64,000 nucleotides of DNA. Origin: Rapana venosa (taxonomy: Eukaryota; Mollusca; Gastropoda; Neogastropoda; Muricidae). The notes beneath the pieces are model-generated. The model did not search any database. It was not told where the DNA came from and saw nothing but the letters and a program-made list of their open reading frames with translations. This document shows positions 1 to 12,121 of the stretch, piece after piece. Both the position numbers and the translations under genes were made by a program. The stretch is taken from NCBI GenBank assembly GCA_028751875.1, contig CM054154.1, positions 54,771,470 to 54,835,469 of the forward strand, in the 5' to 3' direction. Within the stretch, counting starts at the first letter, position 1. Every line of letters begins with the position of its first letter.

Positions 1-1500
1 TGGCCTATTTCTTTCCAGAAAAACTTGAAAAATTCTACCGTGAAGCCCTCTGTTCCTGGGCTTTTTCCATTTTTCATATTTCTTAGCGCACATCCTGCTT
101 CTTCAATAGTTATTTTACCACCTAACTGCTGTTCTTCTTCTTTATTTGGGGTAGGTTTTTAACCACCTGTTCAATCTCACATTGTTCAATGTTTCTCTTT
201 CTGTAGAGACTCTCATAAAAAGTTGTATCTTCTTTTTCAATATCTTTCTGATTTTCAATAAATGTATCATTCTCCGTTAATAGCGTTGACATGCGTTTAC
301 TGGTGACATTTCTTTTTTTTCCTAGATTACAAAAATATTTGGATATCTTTACACCATCAGCAATTCATCCTGCTTTGGATCTCAACAACACCCCCTCCAA
401 TCTCTTTTTACGTGTTTATTACAATTCTTTATTTTTTTCTCTCGAAATTGTGTGATTTCATTGTCTCTTTTATGTTCTAGCTTTTCTAGTTGTTCAATTC
501 GTTTATTAATTTATTTTCATTTTCTCTTGGGTTTTTTCTTCTTCATTATTGGATATCCTATTGTTTTAGCTCTAATTTCATCAGCAGAAAGTCTAAAAAT
601 ATTTTATCTGAGACCGATAGCTGTACTTCAGCTTTGGGAATTTCGTCTTTTACTGATTTGTCATATTTTTTGTCAGCGTACTCTTTGATCACATTTGAAA
701 TTTCTCTGTTTATTTCTTCTATAGTGACTCTCTCTAAGAAGAACAGAGTTGAACTTCCAAAACCTTTTCTTATTTTTTCTTTTCTCAAATTTTAGAGTAA
801 GCGTTATCAGTGAGTGGTCAGAACGATATCCGGGGAGTATATCTGTGTTTTCAAAATACCAAATAAGGTATTCCGACAATAGAAATAAGTCAAGGAGACC
901 TTGCTTCAGTGCTGTTGCTTTTCGCCATGTATATCTCCTATACTCTGGATTACACTCTCTCCATATATCAGATAGAGCCAGATCCTCTGTAAACATTTCA
1001 AGTGGTTTTCTAGCTCTAGGATTGTTAATTTGTTTATAATTATTACAGTCTAGATTAGGGTCAAGTGCGATATTCCAGTTGCCGACGGCAATTATATTAT
1101 TCATCTTATACGACTTAATTGTCTCTTTTAGAGTGAAATAAAACTGTGGGTTGTCTCTATTTGGACCATATACATTAACTAAAAGGAAATCTTTATCCAT
1201 TGTTGAAAATTTTACTATTATGAAGTTACCGTTTGGATCCCTACTTACATCCTGTATCTTAAATTCAAAATTGTTTGAGAAAAAAATAGAAACCCCTCTA
1301 CAATTTGATTTATAAGACGCAAAAATCATTTATATCCCCATTCCGAGCTTACATATTTTTCTAACTTTTTATCAAAATGTGTGTCTTGAAGACAATATAT
1401 TGAACATTTTTTTCTGTTTCAAATAATGGAACACATCTCTTCGTTTGTACAAATTTCCCAACCCCTGACAATTCATTGAGACAAGGGTAATACTATCCAT
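1..1500 (-). mobile_element. Tx1/L1-like LINE ORF2, 5' part, cut by window edge
   Basis: Read on the minus strand, a frame opens at ATG 1500 with MDSITLVSMNCQGLGN, the usual start of an AP-type endonuclease. After a frame break near 1400 it continues at 1329-673 with LVNVYGPN, a GDWN-like site (GNWN), YTWRK, the final YRSDHS motif and a basic linker. Near position 1 the minus frame reads PGTEGFTVEFFKFFW, the beginning of the RT domain, so the RT core lies left of the window. It is the same family as the copy at 12122-19422. It is broken by frameshifts and is not expected to be active. Confidence 0.85.
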
Positions 1501-2248
1501 AAGAAGTAAGAAATGTTGATGATAAAGGAAGTAAATATCTTTTTCTGTTCATAATGTATGTACTCTTTAAGATGTACAAATCATCTGGTATTATCAGGAC
1601 AGTATTTTCACATCTTGAGTCATGGCATACACTTTTTTTTCAAAACAGAACAAGACCTAAACATGGCATGTAAAGTTGAGTGTGTAAACAAAATCACACC
1701 AACATTCATTTGGAAAACATGTAACAAAGAAAAAGAAACGATTAAAGCAAAACAGAGAAACATCAAGACAGGAAGAAGAAGGAAAAACCCAATACAAACA
1801 AAAGTCACCGCTATTCTGACCACCCTTGACAAACGCAAGGCAAGCTTCCTGCACAGTGTGCGTGTTGTCACATAGACAACCCTGTGGATCGTTGACCAAA
1901 ATACATCCAAAGAAATAAAGTTGACCTCAGTATAGTGTACATATGTACCCTAGAAAAACAACGAAATTTATTCATCTTGTGAGCCTATGAATGTGTGTTT
2001 GTGTGTGTGCGCGCGCGCACCTGTGGCTTAGTGTGCATGCCCAAGTCCATACGCGCCGCCCGTGTCTACAAAAGATGATACCTAGTTATGATTTCAAGTC
2101 ACCATTAGTCATCCCGGCAGATGATCAGTTATACATTAAAAAAAAAGGCAGGAGCAAAAAAGGTGCAAACCATGTTCCCTTCCCAAGCACTCTGTTCAGC
2201 TCCATCTTACACCACCGTATATGTGTGAGTGAGTGATTAGGTGAATGA

Positions 2249-2251
<3 letters not shown>
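1501..2251. other. No gene recognised; upstream flank of the minus LINE
   Basis: The stretch contains a 105-codon open frame (1558-1875 +) and overlapping minus frames without recognisable motifs. Bases 1-1500 are ORF2 of a minus-strand LINE, so part of this stretch may be its 5' UTR or a decayed ORF1. From 1990 it becomes GT-rich. Nothing else is supported. Confidence 0.4.
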
Positions 2252-2291
<40 letters not shown>

Positions 2292-2318
2292 GTGTGTGTG
2301 TGTGTGTGTGTGTGTGTG
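2252..2318. repeat. (GT)n microsatellite
   Basis: About 67 bp of GT dinucleotides with one GGG interruption near 2290. It creates spurious Cys/Val-rich reading frames. Confidence 0.95.
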
Positions 2319-2536
2319 CTTACGCAGTCTCAAGGGCCTAAGAGTGTGTGCCCATGTGTGCGGGTGTATGCTTGCGACATGCACGAGGCTGAGCAAACGC
2401 ACCTTCATTCCTCCATATTGCAAGTGTGACCCCCCCCATCCCTGGAGTGGAGCCTCGTATATTGAAATGAAGCATTCACTATGTAGGAGGCGCATGGTGG
2501 AGCATACGGCAGAAAAAGCAGGAACAGGAGAGACCC

Positions 2537-2537
<1 letters not shown>

Positions 2538-2575
<38 letters not shown>
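2538..2575. repeat. Poly-C tract of about 38 bases
   Basis: An uninterrupted C run followed by an A/C-rich stretch with CAA repeats (2576-2636). On the minus strand it is a G run able to form a G-quadruplex. Length in an assembly is unreliable for such runs. Confidence 0.9.
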
Positions 2576-2584
<9 letters not shown>

Positions 2585-2699
2585 AACAAAAAACCCCACC
2601 CCCAAAACACACAAAAAAACAACAACAACAACAAACACCGAGACATATTATACATACAGATATGTTATGGACTAAACTCATATGACTATACTCATTTTT

Positions 2700-3478
2700 G
2701 CCCTCATATCATAACATATCACAGTGTTTGCTTAAAAACCATCACATCCCCTAACCCCGTCTCAGTAATTTGGCCATCACATTATTAATCCATCACACTT
2801 TTGGTTTATATCACATCACTAACCCATCAAACTGTTTGGTCATCACATCATTAACCCAGAACACTACTTGGCCGTCACACCTTTAAACTAACAGATTGGT
2901 TTTTTGGTTATAACATCAATAATGAAGCTTATTAATTGGTCATCACATCATTAACCCGTCACGTTGTCTGGTCATAACATTATTAAACTATCACACTGTT
3001 TGTTGGTTTGGCCATTACATCATTGACCGATCACATTGTTAATTAGTTTGGCCATCACATCATTAACCCATCACACTGTTTGGCCAGCACATCATTATTC
3101 CATCACACGGTTTGTTTGGCCAGCATACCATTAACCCATCACGTTGTTTGGCATCACATCATTAACCTATCACACTGTCTGTTTGTTTGGCCAGCATACC
3201 ATTAACTCATCACACTGTTTGGCCATCACATCATTAGCCCATCACACTGTTTTGCCATCACATCATTAACCCATCACACTGTTTCTTTGGCCATCACATT
3301 AACCCATCACACTGTTTGGCCATCACATTAACCCATCACACTGTTTGTTTGGCCATCACATCATTAACCCATCACACTGTTTGTTTGGCCATCACATCAT
3401 TAACCCATCACACTGTTTGGCCATCACATTAACCCATCACACTGTTTGTTTGGCCATCACATCATTAACCCGTCACAC
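2700..3478. repeat. Minisatellite of about 28-36 bp units, CATCACA-rich
   Basis: Direct repeats built from GGCCATCACATCATTAAC plus CCATCACACTGTTT, with optional TTGG or GTTT extensions. Unit length varies between about 28 and 36 bp. Units are degenerate at the left and more regular from about 3040 onward. It ends exactly where the LINE ORF1 fragment at 3479-3780 begins. There are no spacers of constant length, so it is not a CRISPR. Confidence 0.9.
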
Positions 3479-3945
3479 TACACTGTGATAATTTAAATGA
3501 ATATCATCTTGCAGGTGTTTGAATGGACGAATGTTCTCATGAGCCAAGTGAGAAACGTTTTTGATGTTTTCATTCACGAATTCGGAGTATGCATGGGCGT
3601 TGTAGACCGCCCGTCTTGCTTCCAGGTGTTGTTGTTTGACTGGGATCTTCCTGCTGCATACAACATGTGACTTCGGGAAAATTTCCTGAACAGCCTTTAC
3701 AGCCTCTGCCATGGCTTTGCCCGTATGCAGCACGACACAGTCTGGGGCAGGTTCCAGTTCCTGGCTAGCTTCTTCCGCCACTTTAATATGAGAATAGCTT
3801 CTAGTTATATGAATTGCAACGTTAATATTTTAACTGTTCATTTTTTCTGTTTAGAATTCTTGTTTAGGTTTTTTCCCCATAATATTTGTTATTGCAATTG
3901 ATTATTTATGTGCATACCCCTCTCCCTACAAACACACACACACAC

Positions 3946-4022
3946 ACATGAAGCTATCGAGAGCACTTGCCCCGGCTTGTGATTGGCTGCTGCAATCACG
4001 TGTCCGGAATCCGCCATCTTGG
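3946..4022. repeat. Left terminal inverted repeat of foldback element
   Basis: 77 bp, perfectly complementary to 4418-4494. Confidence 0.95.
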
Positions 4023-4417
4023 GCACAATGTCACACGCGCACGCGTGCACACCCGCCCACCCTCCCACCCCACACACACAATTCTGACAATTATAACAAT
4101 TTTTATGGTATCCACACATCTGACTACACATTTCATCTAACTTTTTGTAATAGTTTAACGCTTCTCGATCAAAACACGAAAAAACTCACCTGAGAAGTTC
4201 ATGATGGTGAGAGAAAACACAGACAAGTTGAGAAAACTGCTTGAACTTGAGGTGCTTTGGTCTGGTATCGAACGCAATGGAGGAAAAACGCGCGGAAAGA
4301 CCACGCGGTAAGCATCACTTACCTAATTAGCCAGTGCAGCATCTCTTCATTGGAGATGGGGAAAGTTATCATCTATCAAACAATACGACAGGCCGTTCTG
4401 TCGTAGCAGACGAAAAA

Positions 4418-4494
4418 CCAAGATGGCGGATTCCGGACACGTGATTGCAGCAGCCAATCACAAGCCGGGGCAAGTGCTCTCGATAGCTTCATGT
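4418..4494. repeat. Right terminal inverted repeat of foldback element
   Basis: 77 bp, perfectly complementary to 3946-4022. Confidence 0.95.
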
Positions 4495-5339
4495 CACACA
4501 CACACACGCACACACTTTCCCTCTGATATCACTATTTAGTGGAAGGACGTTAAACTGAAGAACTACTACTTCCGCCAGTTTCTTAATGTTGATAGTATAG
4601 GATTTTTTCGATGCTACTTGGAGGCCATAGGGTAGAGCTAATCGTGTTGGGTTTATTTCGTTCATTGTGGAGTCCTGCAAAATGAGGATGCGAGGAAAGT
4701 CTGAGTTGGTCCCTTTGATCTGGGCAGGGGCCTGATTGGAAGGCTGATTTCCTCTTTTCCTCATTTTGGGTCATTGATCGATTTACGTTTCCACCTTTGA
4801 CGTCATGGTTTGAGTTTACGTTTGCTTTTCTTCTGTTTTTGTTTTCTTTTTCTTTATGATCATCCCACCCTGCTCTCACACTGTCCGATGCTTTTGGGGA
4901 GGGTCGAGAGATGCCTGGATTTGTTTTCACAGCATCAGCATAAGAGACAGGGTGAGACTTTCTGCTTTCTGTAGGACTATCTTCCTGCTTTGCAATCTGG
5001 TTTCCTTTTTGCTGACATAATAGTTGTTCATAGTATCATTCTGTTTGCATACAGTTGTTGTTTTTCTAGATTTGCAATGCGTTCACATAAATTCGTTATC
5101 ACAAATTTTAGATCCAATATGGAACTCACTGCGAAAGATGGTAAAGATGACGCGTTCAGTAAGTCGCAAGAGCCATCCACTTCAAGGGTTTGCTGGACTG
5201 CAGAGCTGGTTGTCACCTCGTTCCTCGATTTGTCTGTGTGCCTTTTTAAAGCTTGGGCTTGTCTTTTTCTGTGTGTCCATTTGGCAGCGGTGAGAGGACC
5301 AGTCGGCAATACTGACCCCATGCTTCTTGTTCTGGTCAT

Positions 5340-6255
5340 AGTGGCTGTTTATTTTCACAAAATTTTCTCCAGAAAGATCAGTACAATGAGCATTCCACCA
5401 TGTTAATACCGGAAGTCCTCGGCCTGGTTGACGGCAGGATATATTATGAAAGTAAGCGTAGAAGTAGTCTCAAAACGTATTCTGAATCTGAATGTTCTGC
5501 ACCTCCACAGCATCATCATTACGTCATCCTCATTGTCATTGATCATCATGCAATAAAAATAAATTGCCTCATATTCGATGGTCCCAGCTGACCTGGTTTC
5601 ATGGTGACCTCAGATTCGGTTTCTCTATACACTTCTGTGCCTGTGGTGAGTTTGTGTCAAAGCCCTTGGGGTTGGAGGTTCGCGGGGAAGGTCGTTGGAT
5701 GGACGTTGTGGTGGTTGCCACCTGGGGTGGGCAATTCACTCAGTCTGGCTCCGCGACTGAGCTAATACTGTCGTTAATAGGGGGCTTAGGCGGTGTCCTG
5801 CATATGTTAGCTCAGAACAGGCACCACTGAACACCACCAAAGTGACCCAGCAGCAGTGCAGGGCCCCTATGGCTGGTGGCCCCACTGCGGCCTGATGGTG
5901 ATGGGCTCCATGTGGACTTCCAATCATGAGGATAAGACATAACAAATCTGGGTATGGTTGTGGCGGGGAGATTGGAATGAGCGGCGTGGAAACAGCAGGA
6001 CGGGGAACGTCAGAAGATGAGGCAGCAAAGAAAAAATGTTGTCAGAGTCAGACACAAAGGAAGAAGCAACTGGAGGACAGAGAAGTGAAGGGGTGTTGTC
6101 TCTGGTTAGGGTCGTTGTGGCAGTGACGTCTGAAGTGATGGGGGAGGCAGATGTGAGGGAAGCAAGCCACAGGCGATGACGTTTGCCGGCGAGTTCCTCG
6201 TCTGGTTTTGCGGGGGTTGATTCCTAATTTGAAATAAGCTGTCTGAGTTCATTAT
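5340..6255. other. No gene recognised; 5' flank of the minus LINE ORF1
   Basis: There are only short overlapping frames with no domain motifs. The part next to 5340 is presumably the 5' UTR of the minus-strand esterase-ORF1 LINE. The rest (5450-6255) is unique-looking, with no repeats or splice-flanked domains that I can identify. Confidence 0.4.
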
Positions 6256-6430
6256 TCAAGGGTTACAACTCACGTAAAACAATGTCTTTTTGTCTGGAAC
6301 AGTTTGTGTCATGGTGGTGGAATGGCAAGCGTTGAGTGGTGGTGGTGGCGGTAATTTGATGTCATGTTTCACGTGCAAATGTTCAGGTTGCAGCAGGATT
6401 ACAGTACAGTGGGACGTTAAGACCAATAAT
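6256..6430 (-). mobile_element. L2/CR1-like LINE, short fragment of the ORF N-terminus
   Basis: On the minus strand the frame reads HCTVILLQPEHLHVKHD followed by a proline run, TTMTQTVPDKK and FYVSCNP. The N-terminal part of the LINE at 25554 reads HFTVTLLPCEKLHVKHE, then PPPQLP, DMTLTAED and HGFYNIP. The alignment runs over about 55 residues, so this is a 5' fragment of the same or a related family. Confidence 0.65.
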
Positions 6431-6619
6431 AACAGGTGAAAACAAATCATGAAGTGGATTGAATTTTTTTTTAATTAGATAAGATGAAAATAATAGATCG
6501 AAGTATTTCAAAAAGTAAATGATATTGAAGAGAACTGTTCTGACCGTTCGAAAGTTGATGAAGAGACGGATACGCAGATACAAATTTTGTTCATGGAGAT
6601 TACTGGAAAACACATGAAA

Positions 6620-7628
6620 ACATTACACAAACACAGAGGCACACACCATGCTGCCATCAGGTGCAAAGGGCGAAAACACTTTAGACAAAATGCACAGTAT
6701 CAGGAGAGCATGACAAGCTCACTGACAAAGTATTTTGCGGGAAGAGCATCAGGTAAGAGGAAGAATCCTTCCGCTTCCTCCACAAGTGATTCCTGTGCCA
6801 GCCCCGAGCAGCCCAGCAGCAAGGGGAGACAGGAGGAGGAGAGGAAGAAGAAGAAGAAGGCCAGGACAGGCAGTGTGGGCAGTGAGGACAGTCACATCAT
6901 GGGCTCTGAAGAGCTCTTAGAAGAAATTAGACAAAAACTGTGCAACGTCTCAACAAAAGAAGATGAAGAATGAAATAAAGCAAATGAGAGAAGAGATGAA
7001 CATTATGTCTACGGCACTGAACTTAAGAATGGACAAGTTGGAGGGTGAGATATTTGAAATAAGAAGTGAGAGAGATGCGCTGAGTGCGGAGGTGGGGAAG
7101 CTGAGGGAGGAGAACCGGGAGCTACGTGGTCAGGTACAGCAGTGCAGAAGAGAGGACAGTGAGCTGCGGAAAGATCTGAACGACCAGGAACAGCATGGCC
7201 GGCAAGTCAACCTCCGCGTCTACGGGGTGCCGGAGGTGAGGGGAGCTGAAGAGACAGTGGACGACTGTGTACGGCAGTGCACCGACATTTTCACCAAGAA
7301 AATCGGGGTGAGGGTGTCTACAGCAGACCTTGAAATTGCCCACCATGTGGGCAAGCCAGGAGGAAGCAGGCCATGCCCCATCATAGCACGCTTCTTCTCC
7401 AGGAGGCTGAGGGGACAAGTTCTGGCGGACCGCCGCAAGCTGAAACAGTCTGGTGTGTCGGTGGGAGAGGATCTCACTCAAACAAACTATAAACTCTTAA
7501 AGAAAGCATCCGAGCACACGGCAACTATGGCAGCATGGTCATCGAACGGCAAAATCCTTGATAAAATGAAGAACGGACGGACTCTTAAATTAGATGTCAC
7601 AATGAACGTCAATGATGTGCTGTCTAAG
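6620..7628 (+). mobile_element. L1-type LINE ORF1 (coiled coil plus RRM-like domain), one frame break
   Basis: The first frame (to 6973) is basic and ends SNVSTKEDEE-like. The second (6963-7628) overlaps it by a one-base shift. It has a long coiled coil (KQMREEMN, KLREENRELRGQVQQ), then an RRM-like core starting RQVNLRVYGVPE, and a C-terminal domain with ADRRKLKQSGVSVGED. This is the layout of L1 ORF1 RNA-binding chaperones. The 3' end is cut by a SINE at 7629. No ORF2 follows directly; it could belong with the Tx1/L1-like ORF2 family in this window, but that is inference. Confidence 0.8.
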
Positions 7629-7878
7629 GCCATAAATTTATTTATTTATTCTTTTATATCGAGGATAATGGAATAAGCACTCACTGCTTTTTTACATCTA
7701 GTCCCCGTGTGTATGCAGTTTTGTCAATTTTGTCATCTGTTTCCACCGGCACACAATGGCCTACTCTTACGAAAAGCGGAACAGGATTTAACGTGTGCGC
7801 AAGATGTTCTGCATGCGTTCGAACACGGGGCCTCGGTTTATAGTCTCATCCGAAGGACTTTGACACACCTGGCTGAGG
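7629..7878 (-). mobile_element. SINE family A, 5'-truncated copy
   Basis: This is the reverse complement of the body of the full copy at 10811-11308. It shares the segments GAGACTATAAACCGAGGCC, CATGCAGAACATCTTGCGC, ATTTAACGTGTGCGC (as complement) and the TCGAGGATAATGGAATAAGC end. It lacks the tRNA-like head and ends by interrupting the LINE ORF1 at 7628. Confidence 0.85.
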
Positions 7879-7967
7879 ATATGGAAACGACAGTGACAAT
7901 ATGAAACCTGCCTGCTGCTGTTTGGACACCATCCCTTTTCTCCTGTCTGTCAGTGCTTCATGTCGTG

Positions 7968-9829
<1,862 letters not shown>

Positions 9830-9985
9830 TATATATATATATCTCTGATATATTTATCAACAGATTCTCTTTCTGTGTGAGATATTTATTAACAGATTCT
9901 CTCTCTCTCTCTTTGTGAGATATTTATCAACAGATTTTCTCTCTCTGTGAGATATTTATTAACAGATTCTCTTTCTCTCTCTCTC
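9830..9985. repeat. Four tandem units of about 35-42 bp
   Basis: The unit is GAGATATTTATYAACAGATT plus a variable CTCT stretch. Four copies lie directly left of a LINE 3' fragment. A related single unit (agataattattaacagatt) occurs at 11629-11648, right of the same LINE block, which suggests that the unit began as a target-site duplication. Confidence 0.75.
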
Positions 9986-10737
9986 AATATGCCAGCTGCA
10001 TCAGATATTGGTTCAAGCTTTTGAAACAGCACCACACAAAGTATTCTAAATGTGCTTACAACATGCTGTTGGAACTTCATAATCGAGGTCGTGCAAATTG
10101 GGTGACATATATCCGTAATCTGCTGTGCCTAAATGGTTTCTCGTATGTTTGGACCTTTGGAAGTGTAAGAAATGAAAAAACGTTCATTACCGAATTCAAA
10201 AAGAGATTAAAAGATTTCTTCTGTTAAGGGTGGTTTTCTTATTTTGAAAGCAAATGTGATTATAGTTTATATGGTGAAGATAAATGTTGTCTGGAGAGAA
10301 AGGTATATTGACTTAATTACTTTCAATACCTATAGGGTAGCTTTGGCGCGTTTTCGAATTGGAGTATCAGAAATTAATTTTCATAAATTTAGATATGCGT
10401 CTATTGCTGAGAAAAGAAACTGTCCATTCTGTAAAAACGTGTTAGAAGATGAAGTGCATGTGATGTTTCTCTGTCCTGAATATAAAGATATCCGTCAGAA
10501 ACATCTCAGTGTGGCTGAAAACATACCATATGATATCCAGCTGGCTAAGATTTTCAGCAGCCGAAATGATGATGTCATCTTTAATTCTAGTAGATTTATA
10601 TATCATATGTATCAAGAGCGCCGGAAACAACTGAACGATTCTCAACAATAATGTCATTAGCTTGCGTCCTGATTCATTGTAAACTGACTTTGATATGTTT
10701 GTTTTCTTTTTCTATGATTGATAATCTGTACGTCAAG

Positions 10738-10805
10738 TGTGTGTGTGAGCGCGTGCGTGCGTACATGTGTGTGAGTGTGTGTGTGTGTGCACGCGCTTGT
10801 GTGTG
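10738..10805. repeat. Impure (GT)n microsatellite
   Basis: GT/GC dinucleotides directly before the SINE head. Confidence 0.85.
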
Positions 10806-10810
10806 TACGA

Positions 10811-11232
10811 AGGAAGGTGGCAGGATGGTTAAGACGTTTGCCTGCCAACAAGTAAACCGTGAGGTTCTGGGTTCGATTCCCAGCCTCGCCCTTTCTTCCC
10901 AGTTTGACAAAAAAATCGAACTGAATGTCAAAGTCCTTCGGATGAGACTATAAACCGAGGCCCCGTGTTCGAACGCATGCAGAACATCTTGCGCACACGT
11001 TAAATCCTGTTCCGCTTTTCGAAAGTGTAGGCCATTGTGTGCCGGTGGGAACAGATGACAAAATTTACAAAACCGCATACACACGGGGACTGGATGTAAA
11101 AAAAAAAAGCACATGAGTGCTTGTTCCATTATCCTCGATATAAAAAAAGAGAAAAAAAACAACAACAAAAAAACATCATCTGAGCGCTTTGATTTGTTGC
11201 TTTACAAGATTCAGCGCTATATAAATTCCATA

Positions 11233-11308
<76 letters not shown>
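10811..11308 (+). mobile_element. SINE family A, full-length copy with tRNA-like head and (TTA)n tail
   Basis: The head resembles a tRNA gene: a box A-like segment GTGGCAGGATGG (10817-10828) and a perfect box B GGTTCGATTCC (10870-10880), as used by RNA polymerase III. The body (10930-11120) is shared with at least six other copies here. The tail reads TTACAAGATTCAGCGCTATA followed by TTCCATACATTATT and a (TTA)n run to 11308. The tail resembles the 3' end of the L2/CR1-like LINE at 29255-29330 (GCAAGATATAGCGCTATATA), so that LINE is the likely source of its reverse transcriptase. Confidence 0.88.
11237..11308. repeat. (TTA)n SINE tail
   Basis: About 24 TTA/ATT units at the SINE 3' end. Confidence 0.95.
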
Positions 11309-11547
11309 ATGTATGCCTAAATGTTTGTATGTGTGCGCGAGAGTACATGTGAGTATGCGTATGTGCGCGAATCAAATGAATTTGAAATTGTGAATGTTAT
11401 GTCGTTGAAATTTTGCTTGAACTTAACTATTCGTGATTTTTACTCATTTGTATCCTTTCGTATTCATCTTATGTCCACCCCTATGTATGGGGCCGTTGGC
11501 CTTTGACAATTAAAATTCGAGATTCGAGTTTCTCTCTTTCCCTCTCT

Positions 11548-11628
11548 CAGAGAGGGCTGGATGTAAAAAAAAGCTATTTTTATGCTTATTCTATAACCCT
11601 CTATAAATAAAATTTGTTCATTGTTCAT
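11548..11628 (+). mobile_element. Short LINE 3' end of a third tail family
   Basis: The text GGCTGGATGTAAAAAAAAGC, CTTATTCTATAACC and AAATAAAATTTGTTCATTG is related to 37290-37365 (AGATAAAAAGAAGTATTTCC, CTAATTCTATAACC, CAAATAAAGATCATTCATTC). Both look like 3' UTR ends with a short ATTC/TTG repeat tail. Only the last 80 bp are present. Confidence 0.5.
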
Positions 11629-11648
11629 TGAGATAATTATTAACAGAT

Positions 11649-12121
11649 TGTTAAACAAGGGAATGTTGCTTTTCTTCTTGGTATACTGCTTTTAGCGAAA
11701 ACCTGTCAGGGTTGCGTTGCACAAACTGACCGCCGCGTGGGTCAGAGGAAAAGATTGGGTTTTTTTCACGTTTTGTGTGTGTCCTGAGTTGGAGCAGAAT
11801 TCTCTTTAGTTTACCTTTAGCGCGCTCAGGTGCGCGTGTGTGCGTGAGTGTGTGTGTGTGTGTGAGTGTGTGTGCGTGAGTGTGTGTGTGTGTGTGCGTG
11901 TGTGTGTGTGTGTGGGGGGGGGGGGGTGTGGTATATGTGTGTTTTTCTTGCTTTGAATGTAATAAGAGGGATTCAATATTGTTTATGCTGTGCATATTTG
12001 GGGGCATACTTCCCACTGGAACACACTGTGAGGCATGCAGCATGGGAGCTGGGTGCAGCAGAGGAAGTCTTGAGACTGCCTGTTCTCAGTGGTGTTTTAA
12101 AAGCCAAGATAGCATACTGTT
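11649..12121. other. No gene recognised; GT array and G run
   Basis: Bases 11835-11916 are (GT)n with GA/GC variants, followed by a G run to about 11927. The rest has no domain-bearing frame. The segment 11990-12121 leads into the LINE ORF2 start and may be its intergenic or 5' region. Confidence 0.5.

Larger units (their letters stand above)
3946..4494. mobile_element. Foldback/MITE-like element with perfect 77-bp terminal inverted repeats
   Basis: Bases 3946-4022 are the exact reverse complement of 4418-4494 (77 of 77). The 395-bp interior has no transposase-like frame and includes a CA/CG-rich stretch (4033-4080). The element sits inside a (CA)n tract, so the target duplication cannot be read. 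The arms carry, in order from the inner end, AAGATGGCGG, TTCCGG, CACGTG and AGCCAATCA, which resemble YY1, ETS, E-box and NF-Y sites. Perfect arms indicate recent insertion or repair by conversion. The superfamily is not recognised. Confidence 0.85.
3781..4568 (+). mobile_element. 3' fragment of an I-group-like LINE with 9-bp target duplication
   Basis: This block separates the two halves of the esterase ORF1 and is bordered by the 9-bp direct repeat cttccgcca (3772-3780 and 4569-4577). Its end, GACGTTAAACTGAAGAAC (about 4549-4566), closely matches the 3' end of the RNase H LINE at 43895-43920. It holds a (CA)n tract and the foldback element at 3946-4494, giving three levels of nesting. Confidence 0.7.
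3479..5339 (-). mobile_element. CR1-type LINE ORF1 with SGNH-esterase-like domain, interrupted
   Basis: The minus-strand protein starts near 5339. It has a short coiled-coil segment (NLCERIANLEKQQ), then an SYADAV-like motif, a charged linker (4930-4760) and an esterase-like core. The first SGNH block reads ILILQDSTMNEI (4690 region, Gly-Asp-Ser changed to Gln-Asp-Ser). The central block reads CVVLHTG (3750 region). The last block keeps Asp-x-x-His as DDIHLN (3495 region). Esterase ORF1 proteins are known from CR1-clade LINEs. The coding sequence is split between 4568 and 3781 by another element and carries several frame breaks. Confidence 0.75.
9986..11531 (+). mobile_element. 3' fragment of family-B LINE (C-terminal domain and 3' UTR)
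   Basis: Starting at 9986 the frame reads QYASCIRYWFKLLKQ, then KCAYNMLLELHNRGRANW, GFSYVW and VRNEKTF. It aligns with the C-terminus of the LINE copies at 35940-36180 and 51130-51340. After a frame break it continues with the zinc-binding motif CPFCKNVLEDEVHVMFLCPEY (C-x2-C-x7-H-x4-C, about 10420-10485). The 3' end carries a CCCCTATGTATGGGG hairpin (11479-11493). A SINE and a GT tract split the 3' UTR. Confidence 0.8.

Noticed and set aside
1558..1875. 105-codon + strand frame as a small gene
   Set aside because: No domain, no splice or promoter evidence, and an overlapping minus frame of similar length. It lies next to LINE sequence, so it may be decayed UTR or ORF1.
2245..2685. Frames on both strands with proline or glycine runs
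   Set aside because: They arise from the GT array and the poly-C tract; there are no conserved residues.
2700..3478. Possible CRISPR-like array of repeats
   Set aside because: Repeats are contiguous with variable length, there are no unique spacers of constant size, and the context is eukaryotic. It is a minisatellite.
10815..10890. Possible functional tRNA gene (box A and box B present)
   Set aside because: No cloverleaf with a paired acceptor stem is evident, and the sequence continues into the SINE body and (TTA)n tail.
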